A stretch of DNA of 64,000 bases from assembly GCF_902506375.1 (NCBI RefSeq), contig NZ_LR733284.1:2976222-3040221 (forward strand), given 5' to 3'. This DNA is from Microbacterium sp. 8M (GTDB taxonomy: Bacteria > Actinomycetota > Actinomycetes > Actinomycetales > Microbacteriaceae). Position 1 is the first letter of the stretch. Each line of letters begins with the position of its first letter. Below the pieces are notes generated by a model. That model saw only the letters and a program-made list of their open reading frames with translations, was not told the DNA's origin and searched no databases. The position numbers and the translations under genes were made by a program. This document shows positions 52,218 through 61,366 of this stretch, piece after piece.

Positions 52218-52378
52218 GCTGCGAGCGTACGCCCGACGCGGACTTCAGCCGATGCAGGATGACCCCGGGGCGTGCAACCCGACGCAACCGTGCGCAAGGT
52301 TCTGCCACACAGCGTCGCCTAGCTTCGACCGAGGGCGGCGAGATACCCGCCTTGCACTCACACAAGGAAGTGATGTCG

Positions 52379-53449
52379 ATGACGACTGTGACTGAATCCT
52401 CTGTTTCCACCGCACGCGGCGCCGTTCCCACGGGATCGATGCGAGCCGCCGTGGTGACCGCGTCCGATCGCCCGCTGCTGGTCACGGATGTTCCGATCCC
52501 CACGCCCGGCGCCCATCAGGCCCTGGTCAAGGTGATCACGAGCGGCGTGTGCCACACCGATCTGCACGCGGCGCGCGGCGATTGGCCGGTCGCCCCCAAG
52601 TCCGAGCTGATCCCGGGGCACGAGGGCTTTGGAAAGGTCGTGGCCGTGGGTGCCGATGTCGCGACCCTGGCCGTCGGTGACACCGTCGGCAATGCGTGGC
52701 TGTGGAGCGCATGCGGCGTCTGCGAGTACTGCCGCACCGGGTGGGAGACGCTCTGCCCCGAGCAGCAGAACGGCGGCTACTCCGTCGACGGCAGCTTCGC
52801 GGAGTACATGCTCGTGGATGAGCGCTTCGCCGCCCGGATCCCCGACGGCGTCGACCCGGTCGAGGTCGCACCCATCCTGTGCGCCGGGGTGACCGTGTAC
52901 AAGGGTCTGAAGATGACCGAGGTCAAGCCCGGCGAGTGGGTCGTCATCTCCGGCATCGGCGGCCTCGGCCACATCGCCGTGCAGTATGCCCGGGCCATGG
53001 GCATGCGCGTCGCGGCGGTCGACGTGGACGACGACAAGCTTGCCCTGGCACGCAGGCACGGCGCCGAGGTCACCGTGAACGCCGCGCACGAGGAACCCGG
53101 CGAGGCGATCCAGTCCGCGATCGGCGGCGCGCACGGGGTGCTCGTCACTGCAGTGCACCCGAAGGCGTTCGGTCAGGCGCTTGCCGTCACGCGACGCGGG
53201 GCCACGATCGTGTTCAACGGGCTGCCCCCGGGCGATTTCCCGGCCAACATCTTCGACATCGTGCTGCGCGCCATCACCATCCGCGGCTCGATCGTGGGCA
53301 CTCGGCAGGACATGATCGAGGCGCTCGACTTCTACGCGCGCGGCGAGATCCACCCGACCACGACCGTCGAGCCGCTCGACAACATCAACAGCATCTTCGA
53401 GCGCATGGAGAAGGGGCAGATCGACGGTCGCATCGTCATGAAGTACTGA
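52379..53449 (+). CDS. Zinc-dependent alcohol dehydrogenase (AdhP type)
   Basis: 356 residues. Catalytic-zinc motif SGVCHTDLHAARGDWP, GHEGFGKVVAVG, the structural-zinc cysteines in CGVCEYCRTGWETLC, the NAD fold SGIGGLGHIAVQYARAMG. It is of the bacterial AdhA/AdhP (ethanol) group. An extra ~20 residues (MTTVTESSVSTARGAVPTG) precede the core. Start: two ATGs, 52373 and 52379, behind AAGGAAG; 52379 gives the better spacing. The 160-base gap upstream should hold its promoter. Confidence 0.93.
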   Translation: MTTVTESSVSTARGAVPTGSMRAAVVTASDRPLLVTDVPIPTPGAHQALVKVITSGVCHTDLHAARGDWPVAPKSELIPGHEGFGKVVAVGADVATLAVGDTVGNAWLWSACGVCEYCRTGWETLCPEQQNGGYSVDGSFAEYMLVDERFAARIPDGVDPVEVAPILCAGVTVYKGLKMTEVKPGEWVVISGIGGLGHIAVQYARAMGMRVAAVDVDDDKLALARRHGAEVTVNAAHEEPGEAIQSAIGGAHGVLVTAVHPKAFGQALAVTRRGATIVFNGLPPGDFPANIFDIVLRAITIRGSIVGTRQDMIEALDFYARGEIHPTTTVEPLDNINSIFERMEKGQIDGRIVMKY

Positions 53450-53477
53450 CCCGCGACCGACGGATCCGATTCCCGAG

Positions 53478-53529
53478 GGCCTCCCCGAGGCGCAGGCTTC
53501 CGCGATGCGGTGCGCGCCCCGGGGAGGCC
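53478..53529. terminator. Long-loop hairpin between adh and murB
   Basis: GGCCTCCCCG and CGGGGAGGCC pair perfectly over 10 bp, with a 32-base interior that has a smaller CGCA/TGCG stem. It lies between convergent genes. Confidence 0.55.
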
Positions 53530-53598
53530 ATCGCGGTGGCGAGCGAAGAGCACGACACCCACGACGGCGAATCCCGCGTGCGTCGCGGGTGCGACAGG

Positions 53599-54735
53599 TC
53601 AGAGCTCGACGTCGACGAGCACGGGCTCGGGCTGCAGCACGAGCCCGAACTCGGAGTGCACCCGGCTCTGGATGAACCGGGCGAGCTCGGCGATCTCCCC
53701 CGCCGTCGCCCCGCCGCGGTTCGTGAGCGCGAGCGCGTGCTTCGTGGAGACGCCCGCGCGCGATCGCGGGAGCCGGAATCCCTTGCGGATCCCCGCGTGC
53801 TCGATGAGCCAGGCGGCGCTGACCTTCACGTCGCTCGGCGGCGCCTCCGGCTTCGGCACCAGCCCGTAGTAGGAGTCCAGCGGGATCACCGTGACCGTGT
53901 CGAGATCCGGCGTGACCGGCCAGCGCGGGCACTCCGGCGGCAGCGTGCGCGCCACGGACTCCGGGACGATCGCGTTCTGGAAGAAGGATCCGGCGCCGTG
54001 CGTGTCCGGATCCGCGGGATCGAACAGCATGCCTTTGGCGGCGCGGGTGGCGAGGATCCGCTCGCGCACCCAGGCCAGCGGCACCGGGTCGTCGGTGGTG
54101 AGCCCGAGCGCGCGCCGCAGCTGCTCGCCGCGCACCACGCGTCCGGCGTCGCCGGTGACCGCGAGATCGAGGGTGACCGACAGGATCACCGCGCGCCGCT
54201 CGGGAACGGACCCGTAGTGGTGCTTGAGCACCGAGGTGCGAAAGCCCAGGCCGAGTTCGGCCGCGGGCGTGGTGACGACCTCGCCGGTGTGCTCGTCGAG
54301 CAGCTCCACCTCGACGAGGGTCTCCTGGATCTCCTGCCCGTACGCGCCGACGTTCTGCACGGGGGCGGCGCCGACGGTGCCGGGGATCCCCGACATCGCC
54401 TCGATGCCGGCGTAGCCGCGCTCGACCGCGTAGGCGACGAGGGCATCCCAGTCGTGACCGGCCTGGGCGCGGAGTCCGATCCGGCCCGGATGCGGGGACG
54501 GCAGCTCCTCGATGCCGCTGGTGCGGATGCGGATCACGGTGCCGTCGAACGGCGTGTCGCCGGCGAACAGGTTGGATCCCCCGCCCAGCACGAACCACGC
54601 GTCGCCGCTCGCCCAGACATCCTGCAGCACCGCGACGAGCTCCTCCGTCGTCTCGGCGTCGATCATGCGTGCGGGCGCCGCGCCGGTCTGCAGCGTGGTC
54701 AGCTCGGCGAGGCGGATCGGCGGGATCTCCGTCAT
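53599..54735 (-). CDS. murB: UDP-N-acetylmuramate dehydrogenase
   Basis: 378 residues, type I MurB. FAD motif VLGGGSNLFAGD, GIEAMSGIPGTVGAAPVQNVGAYGQE, the catalytic Ser in GAGSFFQN, and C-terminal FGLVLQPEPVLV with the catalytic Glu. It makes UDP-MurNAc for peptidoglycan. Start at MTEIPPIRL, one base beyond the stop of hadB, so hadA-hadB-murB is a single operon, as in other Microbacteriaceae. Confidence 0.96.
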   Translation of the reverse strand: MTEIPPIRLAELTTLQTGAAPARMIDAETTEELVAVLQDVWASGDAWFVLGGGSNLFAGDTPFDGTVIRIRTSGIEELPSPHPGRIGLRAQAGHDWDALVAYAVERGYAGIEAMSGIPGTVGAAPVQNVGAYGQEIQETLVEVELLDEHTGEVVTTPAAELGLGFRTSVLKHHYGSVPERRAVILSVTLDLAVTGDAGRVVRGEQLRRALGLTTDDPVPLAWVRERILATRAAKGMLFDPADPDTHGAGSFFQNAIVPESVARTLPPECPRWPVTPDLDTVTVIPLDSYYGLVPKPEAPPSDVKVSAAWLIEHAGIRKGFRLPRSRAGVSTKHALALTNRGGATAGEIAELARFIQSRVHSEFGLVLQPEPVLVDVEL

Positions 54736-54736
54736 G

Positions 54737-55138
54737 TCAGAGCGAGTCCGCAGCGATCCGAAGCTGCGCCTTGACCAGCACCGTGGTGTCGGCGTGCTTG
54801 ACCACGAGATCCACGCGCACCGCGGTGTCATCGACGGCGCCGACCTTGGCGGTGATCGCGACGTCGGCGCCGTCCTGCGGGTCGACCACCACGGGGCGGG
54901 CGAAGCGCACGCCGTAGTCCAGGATCCGCGCGGTGCCGGGGAGCGCCGCCACGACGACCGACGAGGCGACGCCCATGGTCAGCATGCCGTGCGCGAGCAC
55001 GCCGGGCAGCCCCACCTCGGCGGCGATGTCGTCGCGGTAGTGGATCGGGTTGAAGTCGCCGGACGCCCCGGCGTAGCGGACCAGCGACTCGCGCGTGAGG
55101 TGCACGGTGCGCTCGGCGATGATGTCTCCGACGTTCAC
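54737..55138 (-). CDS. MaoC-like hydratase, HadB type
   Basis: 133 residues. Hot-dog fold with the hydratase 2 motif GDFNPIHYRDDIAAEVG (catalytic Asp and His) and GVLAHGMLTMGVASSV. In mycobacteria HadB pairs with HadA or HadC to dehydrate 3-hydroxyacyl chains. Overlaps hadA by four bases and is followed immediately by murB. Microbacteria lack mycolates, so the substrate is probably another acyl chain. Confidence 0.88.
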   Translation of the reverse strand: MNVGDIIAERTVHLTRESLVRYAGASGDFNPIHYRDDIAAEVGLPGVLAHGMLTMGVASSVVVAALPGTARILDYGVRFARPVVVDPQDGADVAITAKVGAVDDTAVRVDLVVKHADTTVLVKAQLRIAADSL

Positions 55139-55623
55139 GCGGTGGCCTCCTCGGCGTTCTCGGCGCTCTCGGACGCGACGGGCGCGTCGCTGACGAGCAG
55201 GACGCTGGTCGCGGTCACGACGTGCTCGCCGGCGGCGTCGCGGATCTCGGCGTCGCTGGTGATCATCGACGCAGGGCCCATGGCACGGATGCCGGTGACG
55301 CGCAGCTGCGCCGTGAGCTCGTCGCCCGCCACGATCGGACGGCTGTAGGTGAAGCGCTGCTCGGCGTGCACCGTCCGCGCCAGCACGATGCCGGAGTCCT
55401 CGAGGCTCAGCAGCTGCTGCAGGGTGAGATCCTGGATGACCATCGCGAAGGTGGGCGGCGCGACGACGTCGGCGAAGCCGAGCGCCTGCGCGGCGGCGAC
55501 GTCGGTGTGCTGCGGGGCGTCGGCGAACACCGCGCGCGCGAACTCGCGCACCTTCTCGCGGCCGACGAGGTATGCGGGTGTCGGCGGGAACTCACGTCCG
55601 ACCAGTTCAGGATTCACGGGCAC
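55135..55623 (-). CDS. MaoC-like dehydratase partner, HadA/HadC type
   Basis: 162 residues. FAS1-type dehydratase/MaoC N-terminal fold: PELVGREFPPTPAYLVGREKVREFARAV, ALGFADVVAPPTFAMVIQDL, LARTVHAEQRFTYSRPIVAGDEL. The catalytic DxxxxH motif is absent, as usual for the substrate-binding partner of HadB. The start is GTG (either 55623 or 55617). The last 20 residues are Ala/Glu-rich. Confidence 0.86.
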   Translation of the reverse strand: MPVNPELVGREFPPTPAYLVGREKVREFARAVFADAPQHTDVAAAQALGFADVVAPPTFAMVIQDLTLQQLLSLEDSGIVLARTVHAEQRFTYSRPIVAGDELTAQLRVTGIRAMGPASMITSDAEIRDAAGEHVVTATSVLLVSDAPVASESAENAEEATA

Positions 55624-55669
55624 CCCTCGATCCTAGCGAGCGGTTCCGGACGCCGACCTGGACGGCGGC

Positions 55670-56476
55670 TCAGGCGGTGCGGGCGCGGCGGCCCCGGATG
55701 GCCTTGAGCGCCATCTGGATCGCGATGAAGACGAGGTAGACCGCGAACAGCACGTTGCCCACGAACGGATCCACGAGCGTGGCGAGCCACGCTCCGAGCG
55801 CGGTCGTGGTGCAGGCGGCGACGCCGACGAGCGCTGCGGCGAGGAGATCCACATTGTGGTGCCGCAGGTTGCCGATCGTGCCGGAGATCGCCGTCGGGAT
55901 CATCATCAGCAGCGACGTGCCCTTGGCGACGAGGTCGCTCGTGCCGAACGCGAGCATGAGCACCGGGACCACCACGATGCCGCCGCCGACGCCGATGAGC
56001 CCCGCGAGCACACCGGTGAACAGCCCCAGCACCAGCAGCAGGGCGCCGCTCAGCCAGGTCAGCTCGAGCACCGCGCCGCGCGACGGGATGACCAGGAACA
56101 GGCTCACGATCACGATGGCGAGGAAGCCCACGAACCCCCAGCGCAGCGCCGTCTGCGAGATCCGCGGCAGCAGCCTCGTGCCGATCTGCGCGCCGATGAC
56201 GGATCCGATCGCGAGGATGATCGCCGGGATCCACGCGACCGCGTCGTGCACGGCGTAGGAGATCACGCCGACGGCAGCCGTGGGCACGATCGCCGCGAGC
56301 GAGGTGCCGGCGCCGAGGCGCTGGTCGAAGCCGAGCAGCAGCACCAGGAGCGGCACGATGACCGTGCCGCCTCCGACGCCGAAAAGACCGGAGAGCAGAC
56401 CCGCGGCGAGCCCGATCCCGATGAAGGACGCGTAGGCGCGAGGCCCGCGCATCCGCTTCACGACTGGCTCGCCCAC
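55670..56476 (-). CDS. TSUP (TauE/SafE) family membrane transporter
   Basis: 268 residues, eight helices. The family's internal duplication is clear: AAGLLSGLFGVGGGTVIVPLL near residue 25 and GVLAGLIGVGGGIVVVPVL near 155. It exports or imports small anions such as sulfite or sulfoacetate; the substrate is not given by the sequence. The start is taken as GTG 56476; MRGPRAY eight codons later is an alternative. It lies between the had-murB and paa operons on the same strand. Confidence 0.88.
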   Translation of the reverse strand: MGEPVVKRMRGPRAYASFIGIGLAAGLLSGLFGVGGGTVIVPLLVLLLGFDQRLGAGTSLAAIVPTAAVGVISYAVHDAVAWIPAIILAIGSVIGAQIGTRLLPRISQTALRWGFVGFLAIVIVSLFLVIPSRGAVLELTWLSGALLLVLGLFTGVLAGLIGVGGGIVVVPVLMLAFGTSDLVAKGTSLLMMIPTAISGTIGNLRHHNVDLLAAALVGVAACTTTALGAWLATLVDPFVGNVLFAVYLVFIAIQMALKAIRGRRARTA

Positions 56477-56545
56477 AGCTGCTCCTTGCCCGCTCGCGCC
56501 GAGAGGCGCAGCGCCGTCCAGCCTACTCAGCCCCGGCCGGCCGAC

Positions 56546-57331
56546 TCAGCGGCCGTGGAACCGCGGCGCCCGCTTCTCCTGGAACGCGGCGAAGCCCTCG
56601 CGGTAGTCGTCGGTGTCGCACAGTGCCGCCTGCGCCGCGTTCTCCTGGCGCATCGACCGCCACAGCCCCAGCCGGTCGTCCCGCAGCGCGGCGACGAGGC
56701 GCTTGCTCGCGACGAACGCGGCGGTGGCGCCGTCCGCGGCGCGGGCGGCCGCGGCGAGCGTGGCGTCGACGACCTCATCCGCCGGCAGCACCTGCGAGAA
56801 CAGTCCCGCGGCGACCGCCTCGGATCCGCTCATCAGGCGCCCGGTGTAGATGAGGTCGAGGGTGCGGTGCGCACCGAGACGCTCCACGAACAGCGCGTGG
56901 CCGCCCGAGTCCAGAGTGGCGCCGAGCGCGGCGAAGGGGGATCCGATCTTCGCGCTGTCGGCGACGTACACGACGTCGGTCGCGATGAGCAGGCCCAGCC
57001 CCACGCCGAGGCACGCGCCCTGCGCGGCAGCGAAGGTCGGCGCGGGGAACGCCGACATCCGCTGCAGCACGGGCGTGACCAGGCCGTCCAGGTACCCCAT
57101 CACGTCGTCGTCACGCGGATCCACCCCCGAGATGTCACGGCCGGCGCAGAACGCCCGCCCCTCGCCGCGCAGCACGAGCGCGCGCACTCCGACGCGCTCT
57201 GCCTCGGCGTACGCGTCGCCGAGATCGCGCACCGCCTGCTCGTCGAGCGCATTGAGCTTCGCGGGGTTGTTCAGCACGACGTGCGCGACGGCGGCGCCGT
57301 CCGGGGTGGTGACGATGTCGAAGTCGATCAC
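56546..57331 (-). CDS. Enoyl-CoA hydratase/isomerase of the phenylacetate cluster
   Basis: 261 residues of the crotonase fold: VVLNNPAKLNALDEQAVRDL, GEGRAFCAGRDISGVD (oxyanion hole), GACLGVGLGLLIATDVVYVADSAKIGSPFAALG and a C-terminal REGFAAFQEKRAPRF. Such paa-linked members (PaaF/PaaG-like) act on ring-opened or epoxidised phenylacetyl-CoA. The start is GTG with a perfect AAGGAGG eight bases upstream. It follows paaE after 47 bases, in which a dispersed repeat copy is found. Confidence 0.87.
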   Translation of the reverse strand: MIDFDIVTTPDGAAVAHVVLNNPAKLNALDEQAVRDLGDAYAEAERVGVRALVLRGEGRAFCAGRDISGVDPRDDDVMGYLDGLVTPVLQRMSAFPAPTFAAAQGACLGVGLGLLIATDVVYVADSAKIGSPFAALGATLDSGGHALFVERLGAHRTLDLIYTGRLMSGSEAVAAGLFSQVLPADEVVDATLAAAARAADGATAAFVASKRLVAALRDDRLGLWRSMRQENAAQAALCDTDDYREGFAAFQEKRAPRFHGR

Positions 57332-57343
57332 GGTTCCTCCTTG

Positions 57344-57365
57344 GTCCCTGAGCTTGTCGAAGGGG
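57344..57365 (-). repeat. Dispersed palindromic repeat in the paaE-hydratase gap
   Basis: GGTCCCTGAGCTTGTCGAAG continuing GG: the reverse form of the CCCTTCGACAGGCTCAGGG repeat. It lies inside an operon, between the paaE stop and the ribosome site of the hydratase, so it may form a hairpin affecting mRNA stability. Confidence 0.65.
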
Positions 57366-57378
57366 CGGGCAGGGCGGT

Positions 57379-58605
57379 TCACACGTCGTAGTCGACGACG
57401 ACGCGGTCCGAGGTGGGGTGGGACTGGCAGGTGAGCACGTAGCCGCGGTCGAGCTCGTCCTGCTCGAGCGCGTAGTTCTCGGTCATCGTGACGGATCCGT
57501 CCACGAGGCGCGCCCGGCAGGTGCCGCACACCCCGCCCGCGCACGCGAACGGCACGTCCGGACGCACGCGCAGCGCGGCGTTGAGGATCGACTCGTTCGC
57601 GGACACCGGCGTCTCCACGGAGCCGGACTGGCCGTCGAGGGTGAAGTCGATCGTGCGCACCGGCTCGTCCTCGCGCACCTCGATCGGGCGCCCCGCATCC
57701 GGCCGCTCCTGCCCCGGCTCGCCCGTCGTGAACAGCTCGTAGCGCACGTGCGCGGGCTCCACGCCGATGTCGGCGAGGGTGTCGCGGCACAGCTGCACGA
57801 GGTCGAACGGTCCGCACAGGAACCACTCGTCGACGGTCGCCGGCAGCACGAGGGCGTCGAGGATGCCCCGCAGCCGCTCTTCGTCGATCCGGCCGGACAG
57901 CAGCGGGGCGGAGCGCTGCTCGCGTGTGAGGACGTGGTGCACGGCGAAGCGGGTGGGATAGCGGTCCTTCAGGTCCGCGAGGTCGTCCAGGAACATGACG
58001 TCGGTCGCGCGGCGGTTCGTGTAGACCAGCGTGAACCGACTGCTCTCCGAACGCGCGAGCACCGTCGCGGCGAGCGCCATGAGCGGCGTGATGCCCGACC
58101 CCGCGGCGATGCCGGCCACGTGCGCCCCGTCGAGGGCGGCGAGCGCCGAGGTGAACGTGCCCTGCGGGCTCATCACGTCGATCCGGTCCCCCGCATGCAG
58201 CTCCGTCTGGGCCCAGGTCGAGAAGCGGCCGCCGCGGTCGCGCTTGATCGCCACGCTCACGGATCCGCGCGACGGCGGACGGCACAGCGAGTACGACCGG
58301 CGCACCTCGCGCCCGTCGAGCTCGGCGCGCAGCGCGACGTGCTGCCCGGCGAGGTAGTCGAACTCCCCCGCGAGCTCGTCCGGCACCGCGAAGGTGACCT
58401 CGATCGAATCGGCCGTGAGCGGGCGCACCTCCTGCACGGTGAGCGTGTGGAAGCGCGCGCGCCGCCGAGGCGCCGCACCGCCCGCCGACGAGCCTCCGAC
58501 GACGCTGTGCAGCAGCGCACCGGCGATGCGCTCCGTCTCCGCGTCGGTGTCGGCGGGCGGAGTGCTCAGATGCCACAGCCCGTGGCTGCGCGTGAGGGAC
58601 GCCAT
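57379..58605 (-). CDS. paaE: Phenylacetyl-CoA 1,2-epoxidase, reductase subunit PaaE
   Basis: 408 residues. Ferredoxin reductase part: RRSYSLCRPP (FAD), GIAAGSGITPLMALAATVL and FLCGPFDLVQ (NADPH). C-terminal [2Fe-2S] domain with CAGGVCGTC and a later Cys in VLTCQSHP. It passes electrons from NADPH to the PaaA di-iron site. An extra ~45-residue N-terminus precedes FHTLTVQEV. ATG overlaps the paaD stop by one base. Confidence 0.95.
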   Translation of the reverse strand: MASLTRSHGLWHLSTPPADTDAETERIAGALLHSVVGGSSAGGAAPRRRARFHTLTVQEVRPLTADSIEVTFAVPDELAGEFDYLAGQHVALRAELDGREVRRSYSLCRPPSRGSVSVAIKRDRGGRFSTWAQTELHAGDRIDVMSPQGTFTSALAALDGAHVAGIAAGSGITPLMALAATVLARSESSRFTLVYTNRRATDVMFLDDLADLKDRYPTRFAVHHVLTREQRSAPLLSGRIDEERLRGILDALVLPATVDEWFLCGPFDLVQLCRDTLADIGVEPAHVRYELFTTGEPGQERPDAGRPIEVREDEPVRTIDFTLDGQSGSVETPVSANESILNAALRVRPDVPFACAGGVCGTCRARLVDGSVTMTENYALEQDELDRGYVLTCQSHPTSDRVVVDYDV

Positions 58606-59102
58606 CAGATCGCCTTGAAGTGGTCGAAGGGCTCCAGGCACGCGCGGCACTCGTAGAGCGCCTTGCACGACGTGGATCCGAAGCGGGAGACCTCGCGGGT
58701 GTCCAGGGATCCGCAGCGCGGGCAGCGCACGCCGAGTGCGATCCGCACCGGTCCCTGAGCACGTCGCAGGGCGGCGCCTCCCGTCGGCGGCGCGATGCCG
58801 TACGCCGTGAGCTTGCGTTTGCCCTCGTCGCTCATCCAGTCCGTGGTCCAGGCGGGCGAGAGCACGAGGCGCACCTCGACGTCGTCAAAGCCCGCGCGGG
58901 TCAGCGCGAGCTCGACGTCGTCGCGGATCGCGTCCATCGCGGGGCACCCGCTGTAGGTCGGCGTGATGTCGACGCGGATCCGGTCGCCGTCGACAGCCAC
59001 GTCGCGCAGCACCCCGAGGTCTTCGATGGTCAGCACCGGCACCTCCGGATCCTTCACCGCGGCGACCGCCTCCCAGGCGCGCTCGCGCAGCCCGGTCACC
59101 AC
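58605..59102 (-). CDS. paaD: Phenylacetyl-CoA epoxidase assembly subunit PaaD
   Basis: 165 residues. MIP18/DUF59 domain (VKDPEVPVLTIEDLGVLRDV, TPTYSGCPAMDAI) and a C-terminal zinc ribbon (CPRCGSLD, SCKALYECRACLEPFDHFK). It helps mature the iron-sulfur or di-iron site of the epoxidase. GTG start, overlapping the end of paaC; 59099 (GTG) is an alternative. Confidence 0.95.
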   Translation of the reverse strand: MVTGLRERAWEAVAAVKDPEVPVLTIEDLGVLRDVAVDGDRIRVDITPTYSGCPAMDAIRDDVELALTRAGFDDVEVRLVLSPAWTTDWMSDEGKRKLTAYGIAPPTGGAALRRAQGPVRIALGVRCPRCGSLDTREVSRFGSTSCKALYECRACLEPFDHFKAI

Positions 59103-59929
59103 GTCGCCCCCGGGTGCCGGCGGGCGAGCACCTGCATCTCCGACAGGATGTGCCCGAGCGGGGTGGCATGGGATCCGTGGCGTCCGCCGCCGGCCGAGGT
59201 GGGCCCCGCGGGGATCTCCAGCTCGGCCTCGGCGAACACCGCGGCGATCACGGCGTCGAAGCCGGCGCGCAGCGAGGACGGGCGCACAGCTGCGTCGCCG
59301 AGGCGGTCGATGAGCGCCTCATCGCGGAACAGCTCCGCAGCGTACGGCCACACGTCGGCGACGGCGCGGATCATCCGGCGGCGCGATTCGTCGGTGCCGC
59401 CGGCGAGGCGCAGCGTCCACTGCACGGCGTGGTCGCGGTGGTAGTCGACCTCCTTGACCGCCTTCGCGGCGATCGCCGCGAAGGTCGGATCCGTGCTGCC
59501 GCGCAGTGCGGAGTACAGCTCGAACATGTACGCGCTCGCCAGCAGCTGCCGCGCGATCGTCTGGGCGAAGTCGCCGTTGGGCTGCTCCACGAGCCAGCAG
59601 CTGCGGAACTCGCCCTCGTCGCGGAAGTAGGCGAGGTCGTCCTCGCTGCGGCCGTCCCAGGATCCGGCGTAGCGGAGGAAGGAGCGGGCGTGCCCGAGCA
59701 GGTCCAGGGCGATGTTGCCGAGCGCCACGTCCTCCTCGAGCTCTGGCGCGTAGGTGATCCATGCACCGAGCTGCTGCGAGAGGATCAGAGCGTCGTCGCC
59801 GAGCCAGAGCGCGTACTCCGCGATGTCGGCGGAGGGCGCGCGCTCCCCGGAGCCGGCGAGCTCGGCGCTGAGGGAGAGCTCCTCGACGGAGACGTCGCCG
59901 TGCGGGTCGAACTCGTCGTGCGCGCTCAC
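59096..59929 (-). CDS. paaC: Phenylacetyl-CoA epoxidase structural subunit PaaC
   Basis: 277 residues, ferritin-like: YALWLGDDALILSQQLGAWI, EEDVALGNIALDLLGHARSFLRYAG, FELYSALRGSTDPTFAAIAAKAVKEVDYHRDHAVQW. It forms the PaaA-PaaC core and has lost some metal ligands, as is normal. The N-terminal ~25 residues are an acidic extension. The GTG start overlaps the paaB stop by four bases. Confidence 0.94.
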   Translation of the reverse strand: MSAHDEFDPHGDVSVEELSLSAELAGSGERAPSADIAEYALWLGDDALILSQQLGAWITYAPELEEDVALGNIALDLLGHARSFLRYAGSWDGRSEDDLAYFRDEGEFRSCWLVEQPNGDFAQTIARQLLASAYMFELYSALRGSTDPTFAAIAAKAVKEVDYHRDHAVQWTLRLAGGTDESRRRMIRAVADVWPYAAELFRDEALIDRLGDAAVRPSSLRAGFDAVIAAVFAEAELEIPAGPTSAGGGRHGSHATPLGHILSEMQVLARRHPGATW

Positions 59930-60231
59930 AGGTGCGGCACCCCCTCGGACGCCGTGTAGTACACGGCGTGGCGGTAGTTCTTCCCGGCCGGACTCTCGAA
60001 GAACGCGCCCTTGTCGTCGGGGTCGCTCGTGGTGATGGCGTCGGCCGGCACGACCCACACAGAGGTGCCCTCGTTGCGCCGGGTGTACAGGTCGCGCGCA
60101 TTGCGCAGTGCCATTTCCGCGTCGGGCGCGTGCAGGGATCCGACGTGCACATGGCTGAGCCCGCGGTTCGCGCGCACGAACACCTCGTACATCGGCCAGG
60201 TCTCCTCAGGGGATGCGCCGGGGGTCGTCAT
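59926..60231 (-). CDS. paaB: Phenylacetyl-CoA epoxidase subunit PaaB
   Basis: 101 residues: [55 protein letters not shown], the PaaB core that bridges PaaAC dimers. Ends SEGVPHL. ATGA overlap with paaA. Confidence 0.95.
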   Translation of the reverse strand: MTTPGASPEETWPMYEVFVRANRGLSHVHVGSLHAPDAEMALRNARDLYTRRNEGTSVWVVPADAITTSDPDDKGAFFESPAGKNYRHAVYYTASEGVPHL

Positions 60232-61196
60232 GCCGCCACCTCCTGCCGCAGGGCCTGCTTGCGGGCGTACTCGGCGGCCGCCTCGCGCACCCACGCACCC
60301 TCCGCGTGAGCGTCGCGGCGGCGCTGCAGCCGCTCCGCGTTGCAGGGGCCGTTGCCGCGGACGACCTCGAAGAACTCGTCCCAGTCGATCTCGCCCATCG
60401 CGTACTGTCCGGTCTCCTCGTCGTAGCGGAGCTCCGGATCCGGCAGCGTGACGCCCAGGATCTCTGCCTGCGGCACGAGCATCCCGACGAAGCGCTGGCG
60501 CAGCTCGTCATTCGAGAAGCGCTTGATCTTCCACTGCATCGACTGCGCCGAGTTCGGCGACTGGTCGTCCGGCGGGCCGAACATCGCCAGCGCCGGCCAG
60601 TACCAGCGGTTCACGGCGTCCTGCGCCATCGCGCGCTGCTCCTCGGATCCCTGCATGAGCGTGAGCAGGATCTCGAAGCCCTGGCGCTGGTGGAACGACT
60701 CCTCCTTGCAGATGCGCACCATGGCGCGCCCGTAGGGGCCGTACGAGGCACGGCAGAGCGGCACCTGGTTGCAGATCGCGGCCCCGTCGACGAGCCAGCC
60801 GATCGCCCCCATGTCGGCCCAGGTGGGCGTCGGGTAGTTGAAGATCGACGAGTACTTGGCCTTGCCGTCGATGAGCTGCTGCATCATCTCATCGCGGGTG
60901 ATGCCGAGCGTCTGCGCGGCGGAGTAGAGGTAGAGACCGTGGCCCGCTTCGTCCTGCACCTTGGCCATCAGGATCGCCTTGCGCTTCAGGCTCGGGGCGC
61001 GCGTGATCCAGTTGCCCTCGGGCTGCATGCCGATGATCTCCGAATGCGCATGCTGGGAGATCTGGCGGATCAGGGTCTTCCGGTACGCCTCGGGCATCCA
61101 GTCGCGCGGCTCGATCCGCTGCTCGTTCGCGACGAGCTCGTCGAAGAGGGCCTGCGCATCCAGGTCTTCGGCCGCCGTCACCGGTGGAACAGTCAT
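60228..61196 (-). CDS. paaA: Phenylacetyl-CoA 1,2-epoxidase, catalytic subunit PaaA
   Basis: 322 residues. Di-iron ligands in [17 protein letters not shown] (ExxH) and [15 protein letters not shown] (ExxH); [19 protein letters not shown] and [15 protein letters not shown] are typical of PaaA. It makes ring-1,2-epoxyphenylacetyl-CoA with O2. Start MTVPPV, with GGGAG six bases upstream; the in-frame ATG at 61220 lies within the leader hairpin area. First gene of the paaABCDE-hydratase operon. Confidence 0.96.
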   Translation of the reverse strand: MTVPPVTAAEDLDAQALFDELVANEQRIEPRDWMPEAYRKTLIRQISQHAHSEIIGMQPEGNWITRAPSLKRKAILMAKVQDEAGHGLYLYSAAQTLGITRDEMMQQLIDGKAKYSSIFNYPTPTWADMGAIGWLVDGAAICNQVPLCRASYGPYGRAMVRICKEESFHQRQGFEILLTLMQGSEEQRAMAQDAVNRWYWPALAMFGPPDDQSPNSAQSMQWKIKRFSNDELRQRFVGMLVPQAEILGVTLPDPELRYDEETGQYAMGEIDWDEFFEVVRGNGPCNAERLQRRRDAHAEGAWVREAAAEYARKQALRQEVAA

Positions 61197-61220
61197 CGTC
61201 GACTCCCTGTGCTCGTTCAT

Positions 61221-61242
61221 CCGCGGGCCCGCCGACCCGCGG
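61221..61242 (-). other. Leader hairpin of the paaA transcript
   Basis: CCGCGGG and CCCGCGG pair perfectly over 7 bp with an 8-base loop, between the promoter and the ribosome site of paaA. Confidence 0.5.
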
Positions 61243-61253
61243 AATGAATTACC

Positions 61254-61298
61254 TACCGTTCGTACAGTAATTATGGCACACTCGTATCGTTCGTAGAA
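61254..61298 (-). promoter_or_regulatory. Promoter and operator repeats of the divergent paa operons
   Basis: On the minus strand TTCTAC (61298-61293), 17 bases, CATAAT (61275-61270) form a good promoter for paaA. The plus-strand motif TACCGTTCGTAC (61254-61265) covers the start site and TATCGTTCGTAG (61285-61296) covers the -35; a third, GCATCGTTCGAAG, lies at 61346-61358 close to the paaI start. They resemble the ACCGTTCG-type half sites of actinobacterial PaaR; no paaR is in the window. Confidence 0.65.
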
Positions 61299-61366
61299 GG
61301 ACAGCCCTTCGCGAACCGGATCCGGCCGGCGGTTCGGATCCTCGTGCATCGTTCGAAGGAGAGCCG

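Noticed and set aside
59096..60058. A longer PaaC starting about 43 codons earlier.
   Set aside because: The extension is out-of-frame paaB sequence; GTG at 59929 gives the usual four-base overlap with paaB.
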